DNA of 36,742 nucleotides from Undibacterium sp. (GCF_030651495.1 NZ_JAUSFI010000078.1:1-36742), one strand, 5' to 3'. Numbered from the stretch's first letter, positions 24,602 through 33,869 are shown. Translations and numbers: made by a program. The notes: generated by a model from the letters alone, not told the origin.

Positions 24602-25486
24602 ATGGAAATATTTGGTATTCCACTGCAAGCGATGCTGAGCCAGTTGCTGTTGGGTTTGGTGAATGGCTCTTTTTACGCGATGCTTTCACTCGGGCTGGCG
24701 GTAATTTTTGGCCTGTTGAACGTGATCAATTTTGCCCACGGTGCCCTGTATATGATGGGCGCTTTCCTGGCCTGGATGGGAATGAATTATTTTGAGGTGA
24801 ATTACTGGACCATGCTGTTGGTCGCGCCTTTACTGGTTGGCCTGTTCGGTATCCTGATCGAAAAAACCATGCTGCGCTGGCTGTACAAGCTCGATCATCT
24901 GTATGGCTTGCTGCTGACCTTTGGCATCACGCTGATGCTGGAAGGGGTGTTCCGCTCGTTCTATGGTGTCTCCGGCCAGCCGTATTCGGTGCCGGATGCC
25001 TTGGCGGGTGCCACCGATCTGGGTTTCATGATCTTGCCGAATTACCGCGCCTGGATAGTGGTCGCCTCCCTGACCGTATGTTTTTCCACCTGGTTTGTGA
25101 TCGAAAAAACCAAGCTCGGCGCCTACCTGCGGGCCGGCACCGAGAACCCGAAACTGGTCGAGGCCTTCGGTATCAACGTACCCCTGATGGTCACCCTGAC
25201 GTATGGCTTTGGCGTGGCTCTGGCGGCGTTTGCCGGCGTGCTGGCGGCACCGGTGATACAGGTCTCGCCGCTGATGGGCTCGAACCTGATCATCACGGTA
25301 TTTGCGGTCGTGGTCATCGGCGGCATGGGCTCGATACTCGGCTCTATCCTGACTGGACTCGGCCTGGGCATCATCGAGGGCCTGACCCGCGTGTTTTATC
25401 CCGAGCTGTCGGCCACGGTAGTGTTTATCGTGATGGCGATCGTGTTAATGATCCGGCCTGCCGGTTTGTTCGGCAAAGAGAAGTGA
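24602..25486 (+). CDS. Branched-chain-type ABC transporter permease (LivH-like)
   Basis: A membrane subunit with about eight hydrophobic helices. LGLAVIFGLLNVINFAHGAL near residue 30 is the LivH hallmark, and TYGFGVALAAFAGVLAAP and VVIGGMGSILGSILTGLGLG near the C-terminus form the ATPase-contact region. A frame opens at a TTG at 24590, but I prefer the ATG at 24602 (294 residues); neither has a strong ribosome binding site, so the choice is uncertain by four codons. Confidence 0.92.
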   Translation: MEIFGIPLQAMLSQLLLGLVNGSFYAMLSLGLAVIFGLLNVINFAHGALYMMGAFLAWMGMNYFEVNYWTMLLVAPLLVGLFGILIEKTMLRWLYKLDHLYGLLLTFGITLMLEGVFRSFYGVSGQPYSVPDALAGATDLGFMILPNYRAWIVVASLTVCFSTWFVIEKTKLGAYLRAGTENPKLVEAFGINVPLMVTLTYGFGVALAAFAGVLAAPVIQVSPLMGSNLIITVFAVVVIGGMGSILGSILTGLGLGIIEGLTRVFYPELSATVVFIVMAIVLMIRPAGLFGKEK

Positions 25487-25499
25487 TCAGGAGATCTTG

Positions 25500-26468
25500 A
25501 TGAATAAAAAAATTGCTTATGCGCTGGCGTTCACGGCGCTGCTGATTGCACCGTTTATCGTGTATCCGGTATTTTTGATGAACCTGCTGTGCTTCGCGCT
25601 ATTTGCCTGCGCGTTTAACTTGCTGATCGGATTTACCGGGCTGCTGTCGTTCGGCCATGCCGCTTTTTTTGGCGGTGCCGGTTATGTGACTGGCTGGGCC
25701 TTGAAGTCGGCCGGCCTGCCGACCGAGCTAGGCTTATTGCTCGGGATGCTGGCTGGCGCGACGATCGGTTTGCTGATGGGTAGCCTGGCGATACGCCGCC
25801 AGGGCATTTACTTCACCATGATTACGCTGGCGCTGGCACAGATGCTGTATTTCGTTTTCCTACAAGCCAAGTTCACCGGCGGCGAAGATGGCCTGCAAGG
25901 CGTGCCACGCGGCAAGTTGCTTGGCGTGCTGGACTTGAGTTCTGACCTGACGCTGTACTACCTGGTGCTGGCCATCGCGATTGGTGGTTTCGCCCTGATC
26001 ATCCGCACCATCCACTCGCCATTTGGCCAAGTCTTGAAGGCGATCAAAGAGAACGAGCCGCGCGCCATTTCGCTCGGCTATGACGTCGACCGCTATAAAT
26101 TGCTGGCGTTTGTCTTGTCGGCCGCACTGGCCGGCTTGGCAGGCTCTACCAAGACGCTGGTGCTGGGCTTTGAGACCCTGACCGATGCCCACTGGGCAAT
26201 GTCTGGTCTGGTGGTGCTGATGACGCTGGTAGGCGGTCTGGGCACCATCGTCGGGCCGGTGGTCGGCGCGGTGATCATCATCGCGCTGGAAAACAAGCTG
26301 GGCGACCTGGGTAACTGGCTGGCCAATATCACCAGTATCGAATGGTTCCGCTCGCTGGGCGAATCGGTCACGATCGTTACCGGCCTGATCTTTATCGTCT
26401 GCGTACTGGCGTTCCGGCGTGGCATCGTCGGCGAGCTGGGGGCGCGCTGGGCCTTGCTCAGAAAGTAG
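25500..26468 (+). CDS. Branched-chain-type ABC transporter permease (LivM-like)
   Basis: The second membrane subunit: about eight to nine hydrophobic helices, with NLLIGFTGLLSFGHAAFFG near residue 40 and RTIHSPFGQVLKAIKENEPRAISLGYDV in the cytoplasmic loop that meets the ATPases. GLGTIVGPVVGA lies near the C-terminus. AGGAG (25489-25493) gives six bases of spacing to the ATG at 25500, which decides against the TTG one codon earlier. 322 residues. A strong terminator follows the stop. Confidence 0.93.
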   Translation: MNKKIAYALAFTALLIAPFIVYPVFLMNLLCFALFACAFNLLIGFTGLLSFGHAAFFGGAGYVTGWALKSAGLPTELGLLLGMLAGATIGLLMGSLAIRRQGIYFTMITLALAQMLYFVFLQAKFTGGEDGLQGVPRGKLLGVLDLSSDLTLYYLVLAIAIGGFALIIRTIHSPFGQVLKAIKENEPRAISLGYDVDRYKLLAFVLSAALAGLAGSTKTLVLGFETLTDAHWAMSGLVVLMTLVGGLGTIVGPVVGAVIIIALENKLGDLGNWLANITSIEWFRSLGESVTIVTGLIFIVCVLAFRRGIVGELGARWALLRK

Positions 26469-26495
26469 CCTGCGGTGTAGTGTGTCTTGCGTAGC

Positions 26496-26530
26496 AAAAT
26501 ACCCCTGATTTTACTCAGGGGTATTTTTTT
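26496..26530 (+). terminator. Rho-independent terminator of the ABC transporter operon
   Basis: AATACCCCTGA (26498-26508) pairs perfectly with TCAGGGGTATT (26515-26525) around a 6-base loop, and the T-run continues to 26530. An A-run precedes the stem. It ends the LivG-LivM-like operon 28 bases after the last stop. Confidence 0.93.
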
Positions 26531-26554
26531 TGTGGTACATCATATTTTTAATGA

Positions 26555-26676
26555 CCCTGCCAGAGACGCATATCCGATGCGCCCTACAGGCCAGGCAGGC
26601 TGAAGAGGTGCATGGAATATGCCCTACAGGCCGGCATGCTGGAAGAAGCGCATGGAATATGCGCGTCAGGGCAGGG
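26555..26676. repeat. Palindromic dispersed repeat, CATGCG family, copy near the alcohol dehydrogenase
   Basis: The ends CCCTGCC (26555-26561) and GGCAGGG (26670-26676) are inverted. Inside are GCCAGAGACGCATATCCGAT, the sequence CGCCCTACAGG, AGGCAGGCTG, and two copies of GCATGGAATATGC. It shares GCCAGAGACGCATA, CGCCCTACAGG and AGGCAGGCTG with the element at 12634-12730. It lies between convergent genes, downstream of both. Confidence 0.75.
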
Positions 26677-26707
26677 GGCTTTCATCACCTACCATACTAA
26701 ACACCAT

Positions 26708-27865
26708 TTACAGCGCAGCGCGATAGATAGCCCTGGCATCTGCCAGGGTCAGCTCGCGCGGATTATTCCCTAGCAGGCGGGTCTGTAGCATGGCGTCGCT
26801 GGCCAGCTGATCCAGATCCTGTTCCTGTATCCCTACCTCGCTCAAGCGGGTCGCTATGCCGACGCGTGTTGCCAAGGCTTCCATTGCCTGGATCAGGGCG
26901 TCACTGCGCGCCTCGGCGCTGCCCTGGGCATCTGGCGCGATGATGCTGGCCAGTTCTGCGTACAAGGTAGCGGCTGCAGGCGCGTTAAAGCGCAGGACGT
27001 GTGGCAGAACCAGGGAATTCGACAGGCCGTGCGGCACATGAAAGATTCCGCCTATCGGGTAGGCCAGCGCATGCACGGCGGCACAGGGCGCGTTGGCGAA
27101 AGATTGTCCGGCCAGCATGGCACCCAGCAACATCGCCTGGCGCGCATCAATATCATTGCCATTGCTGCAGGCTTTATCAATATTACCCCATAGTAACGAC
27201 AGTGCCTGGCGCGCCAGCATATCGGACAAGGGGTTTTTCTTGTGTTTGGTGGTGTAGGCTTCTATCGCATGCACCATGGCATCAATGCCGGTGGCGGCGG
27301 TGACTTTCGGCGGTAAGCCAAGCGTCAGCTCGGCATCGAGGATGGCGATGTCGGCATACAGTTGCGGCGCGACGACGCCCATCTTGGTGGTGGCGCCGGT
27401 GGTGACGATGGCGATCGGCGTGACTTCGGAACCGGTGCCGGCAGTAGTGGGGATTTGCAGCAGGGGCAGCCGCTGGCCGCTGATGTTGCCGATGCCGTAC
27501 ATGGCATTTAATGGCTGTTCGCTGTTGGCCAGGATGGCAATCAGTTTGGCCACATCCATAGAGCTGCCGCCGCCCAGGCCGATGACGAGGCCAATGTCTT
27601 GCTGGCGGGCGCTGGCTGCGGCCTGCAACACCACGGCTTCCGGTGGATCGGCCACCACGTCGGAGAACAGGCTGACGTGCAGGCCATGTTTTTCTAGGCT
27701 GGCAATCGAGGGTGTCACCAGTCCGGTGGCGAGAAAGCCCTGGTCGGTGACGATGAGTACGCGTTTTACCTGCGGGTAATGTTGCGTGACGATCTGGCCT
27801 AGCTGCGCGGCGGAACCTGACTGACTGATCAGATACGGGACGGTACGAAAATCGAAATTATTCAT
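26708..27865 (-). CDS. Iron-containing alcohol dehydrogenase family protein
   Basis: A metal-dependent NAD(P) dehydrogenase of the type III family. The nucleotide-binding GLGGGSSMDVAKLIA is near residue 95, and the metal site region shows DAMVHAIEAYTTKHKKNPLSD and the later His in CAAVHALAYPIGGIFHVPHG. The open frame continues upstream to 28063, but AGGAG (before AAAAGATAAG) points to the ATG at 27865, giving 385 residues, the normal length. It is convergent with the ABC operon and divergent from the TSUP permease gene. Substrate unknown. Confidence 0.93.
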   Translation of the reverse strand: MNNFDFRTVPYLISQSGSAAQLGQIVTQHYPQVKRVLIVTDQGFLATGLVTPSIASLEKHGLHVSLFSDVVADPPEAVVLQAAASARQQDIGLVIGLGGGSSMDVAKLIAILANSEQPLNAMYGIGNISGQRLPLLQIPTTAGTGSEVTPIAIVTTGATTKMGVVAPQLYADIAILDAELTLGLPPKVTAATGIDAMVHAIEAYTTKHKKNPLSDMLARQALSLLWGNIDKACSNGNDIDARQAMLLGAMLAGQSFANAPCAAVHALAYPIGGIFHVPHGLSNSLVLPHVLRFNAPAAATLYAELASIIAPDAQGSAEARSDALIQAMEALATRVGIATRLSEVGIQEQDLDQLASDAMLQTRLLGNNPRELTLADARAIYRAAL

Positions 27866-27942
27866 CTTATCTTTTCTCCTGGTTGCATTCATTGTAGCAA
27901 GAGTTGTTATCCTGTTCGCTTGAATAGATTTCAACGAAATAC

Positions 27943-28707
27943 ATGATGGATTTTCTGATTTTAGCGGCGGCGGCATTTCTGGCCGGTTTTGTCGATGCGG
28001 TAGTCGGGGGCGGCGGCTTGATCCAGGTGCCGGCCCTGTTTTCGGTGATGCCCGGGATCGCACCCGCGACCTTACTGGGGACGAATAAACTGGCCGGCAT
28101 TTGGGGTACGGCTGTTGCAGCCGGGAATTATCTGAGGGCAGTGCGGCTGCGCTGGAGCATGGTGCTGCCGGCAGCGATGATGGCTTTCTTGCTGTCGTTT
28201 GCCGGCGCGTTCACGGTAACGCATATCCCGCCAACTTACCTGCGTAAGGCCTTGCCGCTGATCTTGTTTGGCATTGCCGTGTACACGTTCAAGAAAAAAG
28301 ATTTCGGCACGCACCACACGCCTTTGTATAGCGGTAATAAAGAGCTGCTCATGGCGATGGCGGTCGGCGCCGGGATCGGGTTTTATGATGGATTCTTTGG
28401 TCCCGGCACCGGTAGTTTCCTGATCTTTATTTTTGTGCGCCTATTTGGTTATGATTTCCTGAGCGCTTCTGCGGTATCCAAGGTGCTGAATGTGGCATGT
28501 AACGGCGCTGCCTTATTATGGTTTGGCTATAGCGGTCATGTCATGTGGCCGCTAGGGTTGGCGATGGCAGTGTGCGGGGTACTAGGATCGCTGACCGGAA
28601 GCCGGCTGGCGATTAAAAATGGCAGCGGGTTTGTGCGGAAAATGTTTCTTTTTGTTGTTATTTGTTTAATATTAAAAACCAGCTGCGACGCCTTTTTTAG
28701 AAGCTGA
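27943..28707 (+). CDS. TSUP (TauE/SafE) family membrane permease
   Basis: A 254-residue membrane protein with about eight helices. The N-terminal AFLAGFVDAVVGGGGLIQVPAL and the repeated half GFYDGFFGPGTGSFLIFIFVRLFGYDF carry the two conserved TSUP motifs, and GTNKLAGIWGTAVAAGNYLRA follows the first. Relatives such as YfcA export or import sulfur-containing organic anions, but the substrate here is unknown. The gene is divergent from the alcohol dehydrogenase with 77 bases between the starts and ends two bases before a parS site. Confidence 0.92.
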   Translation: MMDFLILAAAAFLAGFVDAVVGGGGLIQVPALFSVMPGIAPATLLGTNKLAGIWGTAVAAGNYLRAVRLRWSMVLPAAMMAFLLSFAGAFTVTHIPPTYLRKALPLILFGIAVYTFKKKDFGTHHTPLYSGNKELLMAMAVGAGIGFYDGFFGPGTGSFLIFIFVRLFGYDFLSASAVSKVLNVACNGAALLWFGYSGHVMWPLGLAMAVCGVLGSLTGSRLAIKNGSGFVRKMFLFVVICLILKTSCDAFFRS

Positions 28708-28708
28708 T

Positions 28709-28724
28709 TGTTTCACGTGAAACA
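28709..28724. promoter_or_regulatory. parS site 1
   Basis: TGTTTCACGTGAAACA is a perfect 16-base palindrome identical to the canonical bacterial parS. ParB loads here and slides as a CTP clamp to form the segregation complex. It lies between the TSUP gene and mnmG, 3.6 kb from parB. Confidence 0.96.
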
Positions 28725-28770
28725 GAGTGGTTTTTGTCTGATAAGTATATTTTTGTTTCTGGTGTGATGC

Positions 28771-28786
28771 TGTTTCACGTGAAACA
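28771..28786. promoter_or_regulatory. parS site 2
   Basis: A second perfect TGTTTCACGTGAAACA, 62 bases (start to start) from site 1, in the same intergenic gap upstream of mnmG. Confidence 0.96.
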
Positions 28787-28834
28787 TTTACAGACTAATC
28801 TGGATCAGTAAGAAGTTTAGCTTCAAAAAAGCCT

Positions 28835-28840
28835 TATAAT
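28835..28840 (+). promoter_or_regulatory. Candidate -10 box of the mnmG promoter
   Basis: TATAAT lies 37 bases before the mnmG ATG. No good -35 hexamer is seen at 17 bases (GAAGTT), so this is tentative. It lies just downstream of parS site 2, so ParB spreading could influence it. Confidence 0.4.
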
Positions 28841-28877
28841 CGGGCCTTCCCGAGCAATCCTTAAGTAGAAGTATTCC

Positions 28878-30869
28878 ATGTTTTATCCAAATGAATTTGA
28901 CGTAATTGTTGTTGGCGGTGGTCATGCCGGAACTGAAGCTGCATTGGCTTCGGCGCGCATGGGCCAAAAAACCCTGCTGCTGACCCATAATATCGAGACC
29001 CTGGGTCAGATGTCCTGCAATCCTTCCATTGGCGGGATAGGCAAGGGACACTTGGTCAAAGAGGTCGATGCCATGGGGGGGGCGATGGCGATCGCGACCG
29101 ATGAAGCTGGTATCCAGTTTCGCATCCTGAACTCATCCAAGGGGCCGGCAGTGCGGGCCACGCGCGCGCAAGCAGACCGCATCTTGTATAAGCAGGCGAT
29201 CCGTAGCCGGCTGGAAAACCAGGAGAATTTGTGGCTGTTCCAGCAGGCAGTCGATGACCTGATCGTCGAGGGCGATAGAGTGGTCGGCGCAGTTACCCAA
29301 GTCGGCGTGCGCTTTCGGGCCCGTGCCGTGGTGCTGACGGCAGGTACTTTCCTGGACGGGAAAATCCATGTCGGCTTAAATAGCTATGCGGCTGGGCGTG
29401 CCGGTGACCCGCCAGCGGTGTCGCTGTCGATGCGCCTGAAAGAGTTGGCTTTGCCGCAGGGACGCTTGAAAACCGGTACGCCGCCAAGAATAGATGGTCG
29501 CAGCATTGATTTTTCTGTCATGCAAGAGCAGGGCGGTGATCTGGATCCGATCCCGGTATTTTCTGTCATGGGGAATGTGGCGATGCATCCGCGCCAATTG
29601 CCATGCTGGATTACGCATACCAATGAGCGCACTCACGATATCATACGTGCCGGACTCGATCGCAGTCCAATGTACACCGGCGTGATTGAGGGTGTCGGTC
29701 CGCGCTATTGCCCGTCGATTGAAGATAAAATCCACCGTTTTGCCGGCAAGGATTCGCACCAGATATTTCTGGAGCCTGAAGGCTTAACAACGAATGAATA
29801 TTATCCGAATGGGATCTCTACCAGTTTGCCGTTCGATGTGCAGTTAGATTTAGTGCGCTCGATGCGCGGCATGGAAAACGCCTACATTTTGCGCCCCGGC
29901 TATGCGATTGAATATGATTACTTCGATCCGCGTGGGCTAAAGACTTCGCTGGAAACCCGTCAAATAAAAGGCCTGTTTTTTGCCGGACAGATTAACGGCA
30001 CCACCGGTTACGAGGAGGCGGCGGCGCAAGGTATGTTGGCGGGCCTGAACGCAGCATTGCAGACGCAGGGACGTGATGCCTGGGTGCCGCGCCGGGACGA
30101 GGCTTATTTGGGTGTGTTGGTGGATGACCTGGTAACCAAGGGTGTGCAAGAGCCGTATCGGATGTTTACCAGTCGGGCCGAATTTAGGCTCAGCTTGCGT
30201 GAAGATAATGCCGACATGCGCCTGACTGAAATCGGCCGCCGCCTGGGTTGTGTCGGCGATGCCCAGTGGGCGCTGTTTGAAAAGAAACGTGAAGATGTTT
30301 CACGTGAAATGGAAAGACTCAAATCAACCTGGGTCAGTCCGCGACTGGTGGCAGATGCCGAGGCCGAGCGCGTGGTGGGCAAGGCGCTGGAGCGGGAATA
30401 TTCGCTGGCCGATTTATTGCGCCGTCCGCAAGTCACTTACGAAACCCTGATGAGCCTGGCGGGCAAAGAAGGCCAGCTATTGGGGGGTCCGGGTGCGACT
30501 GACGCGGCGGTAAAAGAGCAGGTCGAAATTCAAGTCAAATATTCCGGCTATATCGAACGGCAAGCCAAAGAAGTGGAGCGCCAGCTTTATTTTGAAAACC
30601 TGAAGATGCCGCATGACTTTGATTACCTGGAAGTGAGCAGCTTATCGGTAGAAGTGAAGCAAAAGCTAAATACATTCCGGCCTGAGACTTTAGGGCAGTG
30701 CGGACGGGTTTCTGGCGTAACACCGGCTGCCATTTCTTTATTATTGGTGCATTTAAAAAAACGCGGTTTTCAGACCTTTTTGAATGCCGAGATAATTCAA
30801 CCCGCCGTTGCAGAAGGCATTGAAGAAATAGTTGAGACGCCAGTTCAAGAAAAAGGTGAGGCATCATGA
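28878..30869 (+). CDS. mnmG: tRNA uridine-5-carboxymethylaminomethyl modification enzyme, FAD subunit
   Basis: With MnmE it makes the cmnm5 modification on U34 of several tRNAs. The FAD-binding motif [21 protein letters not shown] is at about residues 9-29 and [19 protein letters not shown] follows. [13 protein letters not shown] and [19 protein letters not shown] are the two MnmG signatures. The C-terminal region holds the helical MnmE-contact domain. 663 residues against the usual 620-650, with a short acidic C-terminal tail. It overlaps rsmG by ATGA. A near-parS site lies inside the gene at 30296. Confidence 0.97.
   Translation: MFYPNEFDVIVVGGGHAGTEAALASARMGQKTLLLTHNIETLGQMSCNPSIGGIGKGHLVKEVDAMGGAMAIATDEAGIQFRILNSSKGPAVRATRAQADRILYKQAIRSRLENQENLWLFQQAVDDLIVEGDRVVGAVTQVGVRFRARAVVLTAGTFLDGKIHVGLNSYAAGRAGDPPAVSLSMRLKELALPQGRLKTGTPPRIDGRSIDFSVMQEQGGDLDPIPVFSVMGNVAMHPRQLPCWITHTNERTHDIIRAGLDRSPMYTGVIEGVGPRYCPSIEDKIHRFAGKDSHQIFLEPEGLTTNEYYPNGISTSLPFDVQLDLVRSMRGMENAYILRPGYAIEYDYFDPRGLKTSLETRQIKGLFFAGQINGTTGYEEAAAQGMLAGLNAALQTQGRDAWVPRRDEAYLGVLVDDLVTKGVQEPYRMFTSRAEFRLSLREDNADMRLTEIGRRLGCVGDAQWALFEKKREDVSREMERLKSTWVSPRLVADAEAERVVGKALEREYSLADLLRRPQVTYETLMSLAGKEGQLLGGPGATDAAVKEQVEIQVKYSGYIERQAKEVERQLYFENLKMPHDFDYLEVSSLSVEVKQKLNTFRPETLGQCGRVSGVTPAAISLLLVHLKKRGFQTFLNAEIIQPAVAEGIEEIVETPVQEKGEAS
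30296..30311. promoter_or_regulatory. Degenerate parS-like site inside mnmG
   Basis: TGTTTCACGTGAAATG matches the two perfect parS sites at 14 of 16 positions, differing only in the last two. It lies in the coding sequence for DVSREMERL. It may bind ParB weakly. Confidence 0.7.
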
Positions 30870-31516
30870 GCGGATTTGATCGCGAGTTATTAACAGGCAT
30901 GTTGCATGAGGGCCTCAAGTTTTTGCCGCTTTCATTGTCGAATGAGCAGGTTGATAAGATGATTGCTTATTTGGCATTATTGTCTAAATGGAACTCCGTC
31001 TATAATTTGACGTCGGTGCGTGACCCGAAAGAAATGGTCAAGCAGCATCTGCTGGACTCCTTATCGGCAGCGCATGCTTTCAAGGAGGCAAAAAATGTCT
31101 TGGATGTCGGCTCTGGCGGTGGCTTGCCGGGAATGATCTTGGCGATTACTTATCCACAGCTGCGTATTTCCATGATTGACACGGTCAGTAAAAAAACGGC
31201 GTTCCTGACCCAGGCAAAAACCGAGTTAGGACTGTCCAACGTCACGGTATATACGGGGCGCGTGGAGGCTCTGGTGGTGGAGCAAAAGTTCGATGTCATC
31301 ACTTCGCGTGCTTTTTCCGAATTATGTAATTTTGTCAATTGGTCCGGACATTTGCTGGCGGACGGAGGGCAGTTTCTGGCGATGAAGGGCATTGCCCCCA
31401 ATCAGGAAATTGAACGCCTGCCGGCGGGTTGGGAAATGACCCGGATTGAGCCCTTATCTGTGCCTGGCCTGGATGTCGAACGTCATCTGATCTATATCAA
31501 AAAAATCCCGGCTTAA
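30866..31516 (+). CDS. rsmG: 16S rRNA (guanine527-N7)-methyltransferase
   Basis: Methylates G527 of 16S rRNA using SAM. The SAM-binding motif [17 protein letters not shown] is at about residues 74-90, and [15 protein letters not shown] carries the family's mid-domain motif. [19 protein letters not shown] is the typical N-terminal RsmG segment. 216 residues. Its ATG overlaps the mnmG stop by four bases, so translation is probably coupled. parA begins 45 bases later. Confidence 0.96.
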   Translation: MSGFDRELLTGMLHEGLKFLPLSLSNEQVDKMIAYLALLSKWNSVYNLTSVRDPKEMVKQHLLDSLSAAHAFKEAKNVLDVGSGGGLPGMILAITYPQLRISMIDTVSKKTAFLTQAKTELGLSNVTVYTGRVEALVVEQKFDVITSRAFSELCNFVNWSGHLLADGGQFLAMKGIAPNQEIERLPAGWEMTRIEPLSVPGLDVERHLIYIKKIPA

Positions 31517-31561
31517 TTTAACTTCGCTGTTAATGTTGAAATAAAACCTACTTAGAGCAAA

Positions 31562-32341
31562 ATGGCAAAAATTTTCTGTGTCGCAAACCAAAAAGGCGGC
31601 GTCGGTAAAACCACGACTACCGTCAATCTCGCCGCCGGATTGGCCAAGCTCGATCAGCGGGTATTGCTGGTTGATCTGGATCCGCAAGGCAATGCCACGA
31701 TGGGCGCTGGTATTAACAAGGCGAAACTGACGGCCTCCATTTACGAAGTCTTGCTCGGGTTGTCTGATGTCAAGACCGCCAGGCAACGCTCGGAAGCGGG
31801 TAAGTTCGATGTGCTGCCAGCAAACCGCGAGTTGGCCGGGGCCGAAGTCGAAATGGTCTCGCTGGAGAACCGCGATAAGCGCCTGCGCGATGCCTTGGTA
31901 GAAGTGAGTGCCGACTACGATTTTATTTTAATCGATTGCCCTCCGGCCTTATCCATGCTGACCTTGAATGGCCTGTGCGCCGCGCATGGTGTCATCATTC
32001 CTATGCAATGTGAATACTATGCGCTCGAGGGCTTGTCGGATCTGGCCAATACCATTAAAAAGGTCTCGGTCAATCTGAACCCTGACCTGAAAATTGTCGG
32101 CTTGCTGCGTGTCATGTTTGACCCGCGCATGACGCTCTCGCAACAGGTGTCGGAACAGCTTGAACAGCATTTTGGCGATAAAGTTTTTAAAACGGTGATT
32201 CCGCGCAATGTGCGCTTGGCGGAAGCCCCATCCTACGGCATGCCAGGCGTGGTGTTTGATCCTTCGTCGAAAGGGGCGCAAGCCTATATCGCCTTTGGTA
32301 CCGAGATGTTGGACAGAATTAAATTATTGGAAGCGAAATAA
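31562..32341 (+). CDS. parA: Chromosome partitioning ATPase ParA (Soj)
   Basis: A nucleoid-binding ATPase that drives segregation of ParB-parS complexes. The deviant Walker A NQKGGVGKTTTTVNLAAGLA is at residues 9-28, with VLLVDLDPQGNAT after it and Walker B FILIDCPPALSMLTLNGL at about 122-139. 259 residues with no N-terminal HTH, so it is the chromosomal (Soj) type. Its stop overlaps the parB start by one base (TAATG). Confidence 0.97.
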   Translation: MAKIFCVANQKGGVGKTTTTVNLAAGLAKLDQRVLLVDLDPQGNATMGAGINKAKLTASIYEVLLGLSDVKTARQRSEAGKFDVLPANRELAGAEVEMVSLENRDKRLRDALVEVSADYDFILIDCPPALSMLTLNGLCAAHGVIIPMQCEYYALEGLSDLANTIKKVSVNLNPDLKIVGLLRVMFDPRMTLSQQVSEQLEQHFGDKVFKTVIPRNVRLAEAPSYGMPGVVFDPSSKGAQAYIAFGTEMLDRIKLLEAK

Positions 32342-33234
32342 TGGCGACAAAAAAACAAAAAGGCTTGGGACGCGGCCTGGAAGCATTATTTGATGGCGCG
32401 GGTGATTTTGCCGAAGCCGCATTGACAGTGGCGGGCGCGCCGACCAGCTTGCCAGTGAGCCAGCTGCAAGCCGGTAAATATCAGCCGCGCACCCGCATGG
32501 ATGAGGGCGCCCTGACGGAGCTTGCCGCTTCCATCAAGGCGCAGGGCTTGATGCAACCTATCCTGGTGCGGCCGATAGGGCAAAACAATGGCGTGACACG
32601 CTATGAGATCATCGCCGGCGAACGGCGTTTCCGTGCCTCGCAGATGGCTGGCATGGACGAGATTCCGGTGCTGGTCAAGGATGTCGACGATCAGGCCGCC
32701 GCCGCGATGGCGCTGATTGAAAACATCCAGCGCGAAGACCTGAATCCGCTCGAAGAAGCGCAAGGTATCCATCGCCTGATTTCCGATTTCGCCTTCACCC
32801 ACGAGCAAGCGGCGAATGCCGTCGGCCGTTCGCGCAGCGCGGTTTCTAATCTATTGCGTTTGCTTAATCTGGCCAAGCCGGTCCAAACTATGCTGATGGC
32901 AGGTGACATCGACATGGGGCATGCCCGCGCGCTGCTGGCGACCGATGCTGCGACACAGATACAGCTGGCGAATCAAGTCGTGGCTAAGCGGATGTCAGTC
33001 AGAGAAGCAGAAAAATTGGTCTCCCGGACTACGGCAGAATTGAATGCCCCGACAAAAACACGCGATAAGACAGAGAAATCACGCGATATCACGCGTCTCG
33101 AAGAAGAACTTGCCGATTTATTAGCCACGCAGGTGATTCTCAAAATGGGTACCAAAGGCAGGGGGCAACTGATTATTGACTTTGCTGATTTGGATTCACT
33201 GGACGGCGTCATTTTGAAAATCCGCGGCCAATAG
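32341..33234 (+). CDS. parB: Chromosome partitioning protein ParB (Spo0J)
   Basis: Binds parS and hydrolyses CTP as a sliding clamp. The CTP-binding domain includes YQPRTRMDEGALTELAASIK and the GERRFRAS box at about residues 94-101, followed by ALIENIQREDLNPLEEAQG. The helix-turn-helix THEQAANAVGRSRSAVSNLL at about 153-172 reads parS. A Lys/Glu-rich linker and a dimerisation domain end the protein at 297. Three candidate targets lie within 3.7 kb upstream. Confidence 0.97.
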   Translation: MATKKQKGLGRGLEALFDGAGDFAEAALTVAGAPTSLPVSQLQAGKYQPRTRMDEGALTELAASIKAQGLMQPILVRPIGQNNGVTRYEIIAGERRFRASQMAGMDEIPVLVKDVDDQAAAAMALIENIQREDLNPLEEAQGIHRLISDFAFTHEQAANAVGRSRSAVSNLLRLLNLAKPVQTMLMAGDIDMGHARALLATDAATQIQLANQVVAKRMSVREAEKLVSRTTAELNAPTKTRDKTEKSRDITRLEEELADLLATQVILKMGTKGRGQLIIDFADLDSLDGVILKIRGQ

Positions 33235-33261
33235 TGCAATAGGCCGATAGACGATCTCCTC

Positions 33262-33810
33262 ATGAAAATTTTGTTGCTACCCGGCTTATACAATTCCGAC
33301 CCGGACCATTGGCAAAGTCGTTGGGAGCGAGATTTGCCCAACGCTATCCGGGTACAGCAACAAAGTTGGACCAAGCCGGAGCGCCATGCTTGGGTAGCGA
33401 GTCTGACTGAGGCAATCAATGCCGCTGAAGACGAGGTGGTACTGGTGGCGCATAGTCTAGGTTGTGCCTTAGTTGCCTGGTGGGTACAAATGGAACTGCA
33501 CAGTCTTGGGGATATAACCAAAACGAAAGTCAAAGCTGCCCTGTTAGTGGCGCCGCCAGATGTGGCGCGTGCAGGATTTCCGGCCCCTAGCTTTTCTCCT
33601 ATGCCAACAAATTTCTTGCCTTTTCCAGCCAAAATGATCGTTTCTGATGATGATCCATGGTGCGAGTTATCTGTGGCAAAGTGTTGGGCGGATGCTTGGG
33701 GTGCTGATTTTCACTGTATTGGTGCGCGAGGTCACATCAACAGTGAGTCTGGCTTGGGAGGGTGGGAGCAAGGCCAGCATTGGCTCGCAGAGCTGTTGGG
33801 TAAATTGTAA
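33262..33810 (+). CDS. Small serine hydrolase (RBBP9/YdeN-like alpha/beta hydrolase)
   Basis: A 182-residue protein that opens LLLPGLYNSDPDHWQSRWE, the signature of the RBBP9/YdeN family. The catalytic triad is visible as Ser in AHSLGC (about residue 64), Asp in VSDDDPWC (about 130) and His in GARGHINSESG (about 158). No signal peptide. It follows parB by 27 bases in the same direction and may be co-transcribed. The natural substrate is unknown. Confidence 0.88.
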   Translation: MKILLLPGLYNSDPDHWQSRWERDLPNAIRVQQQSWTKPERHAWVASLTEAINAAEDEVVLVAHSLGCALVAWWVQMELHSLGDITKTKVKAALLVAPPDVARAGFPAPSFSPMPTNFLPFPAKMIVSDDDPWCELSVAKCWADAWGADFHCIGARGHINSESGLGGWEQGQHWLAELLGKL

Positions 33811-33850
33811 TGCTGGTGTGAGCACAGCATGAGGAGATGTAATGTCTCAT

Positions 33851-33869
33851 TTTGATGCGTTGCATCAAA
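33851..33869. promoter_or_regulatory. Palindrome just upstream of the atp promoter
   Basis: TTTGATGC (33851-33858) and GCATCAAA (33862-33869) are perfect inverted repeats around GTT. No U-tract follows, so it is not a standard terminator. It ends four bases before the -35 box and could be an operator for the atp operon. Confidence 0.5.

Noticed and set aside
27866..28063. 66-residue N-terminal extension of the alcohol dehydrogenase frame
   Set aside because: Low-complexity basic sequence overlapping the divergent promoter and TSUP gene start; AGGAG points to the ATG at 27865.
31150..31158. Single perfect DnaA box (TTATCCACA) in rsmG
   Set aside because: Isolated and coding; no other boxes or trio run nearby.
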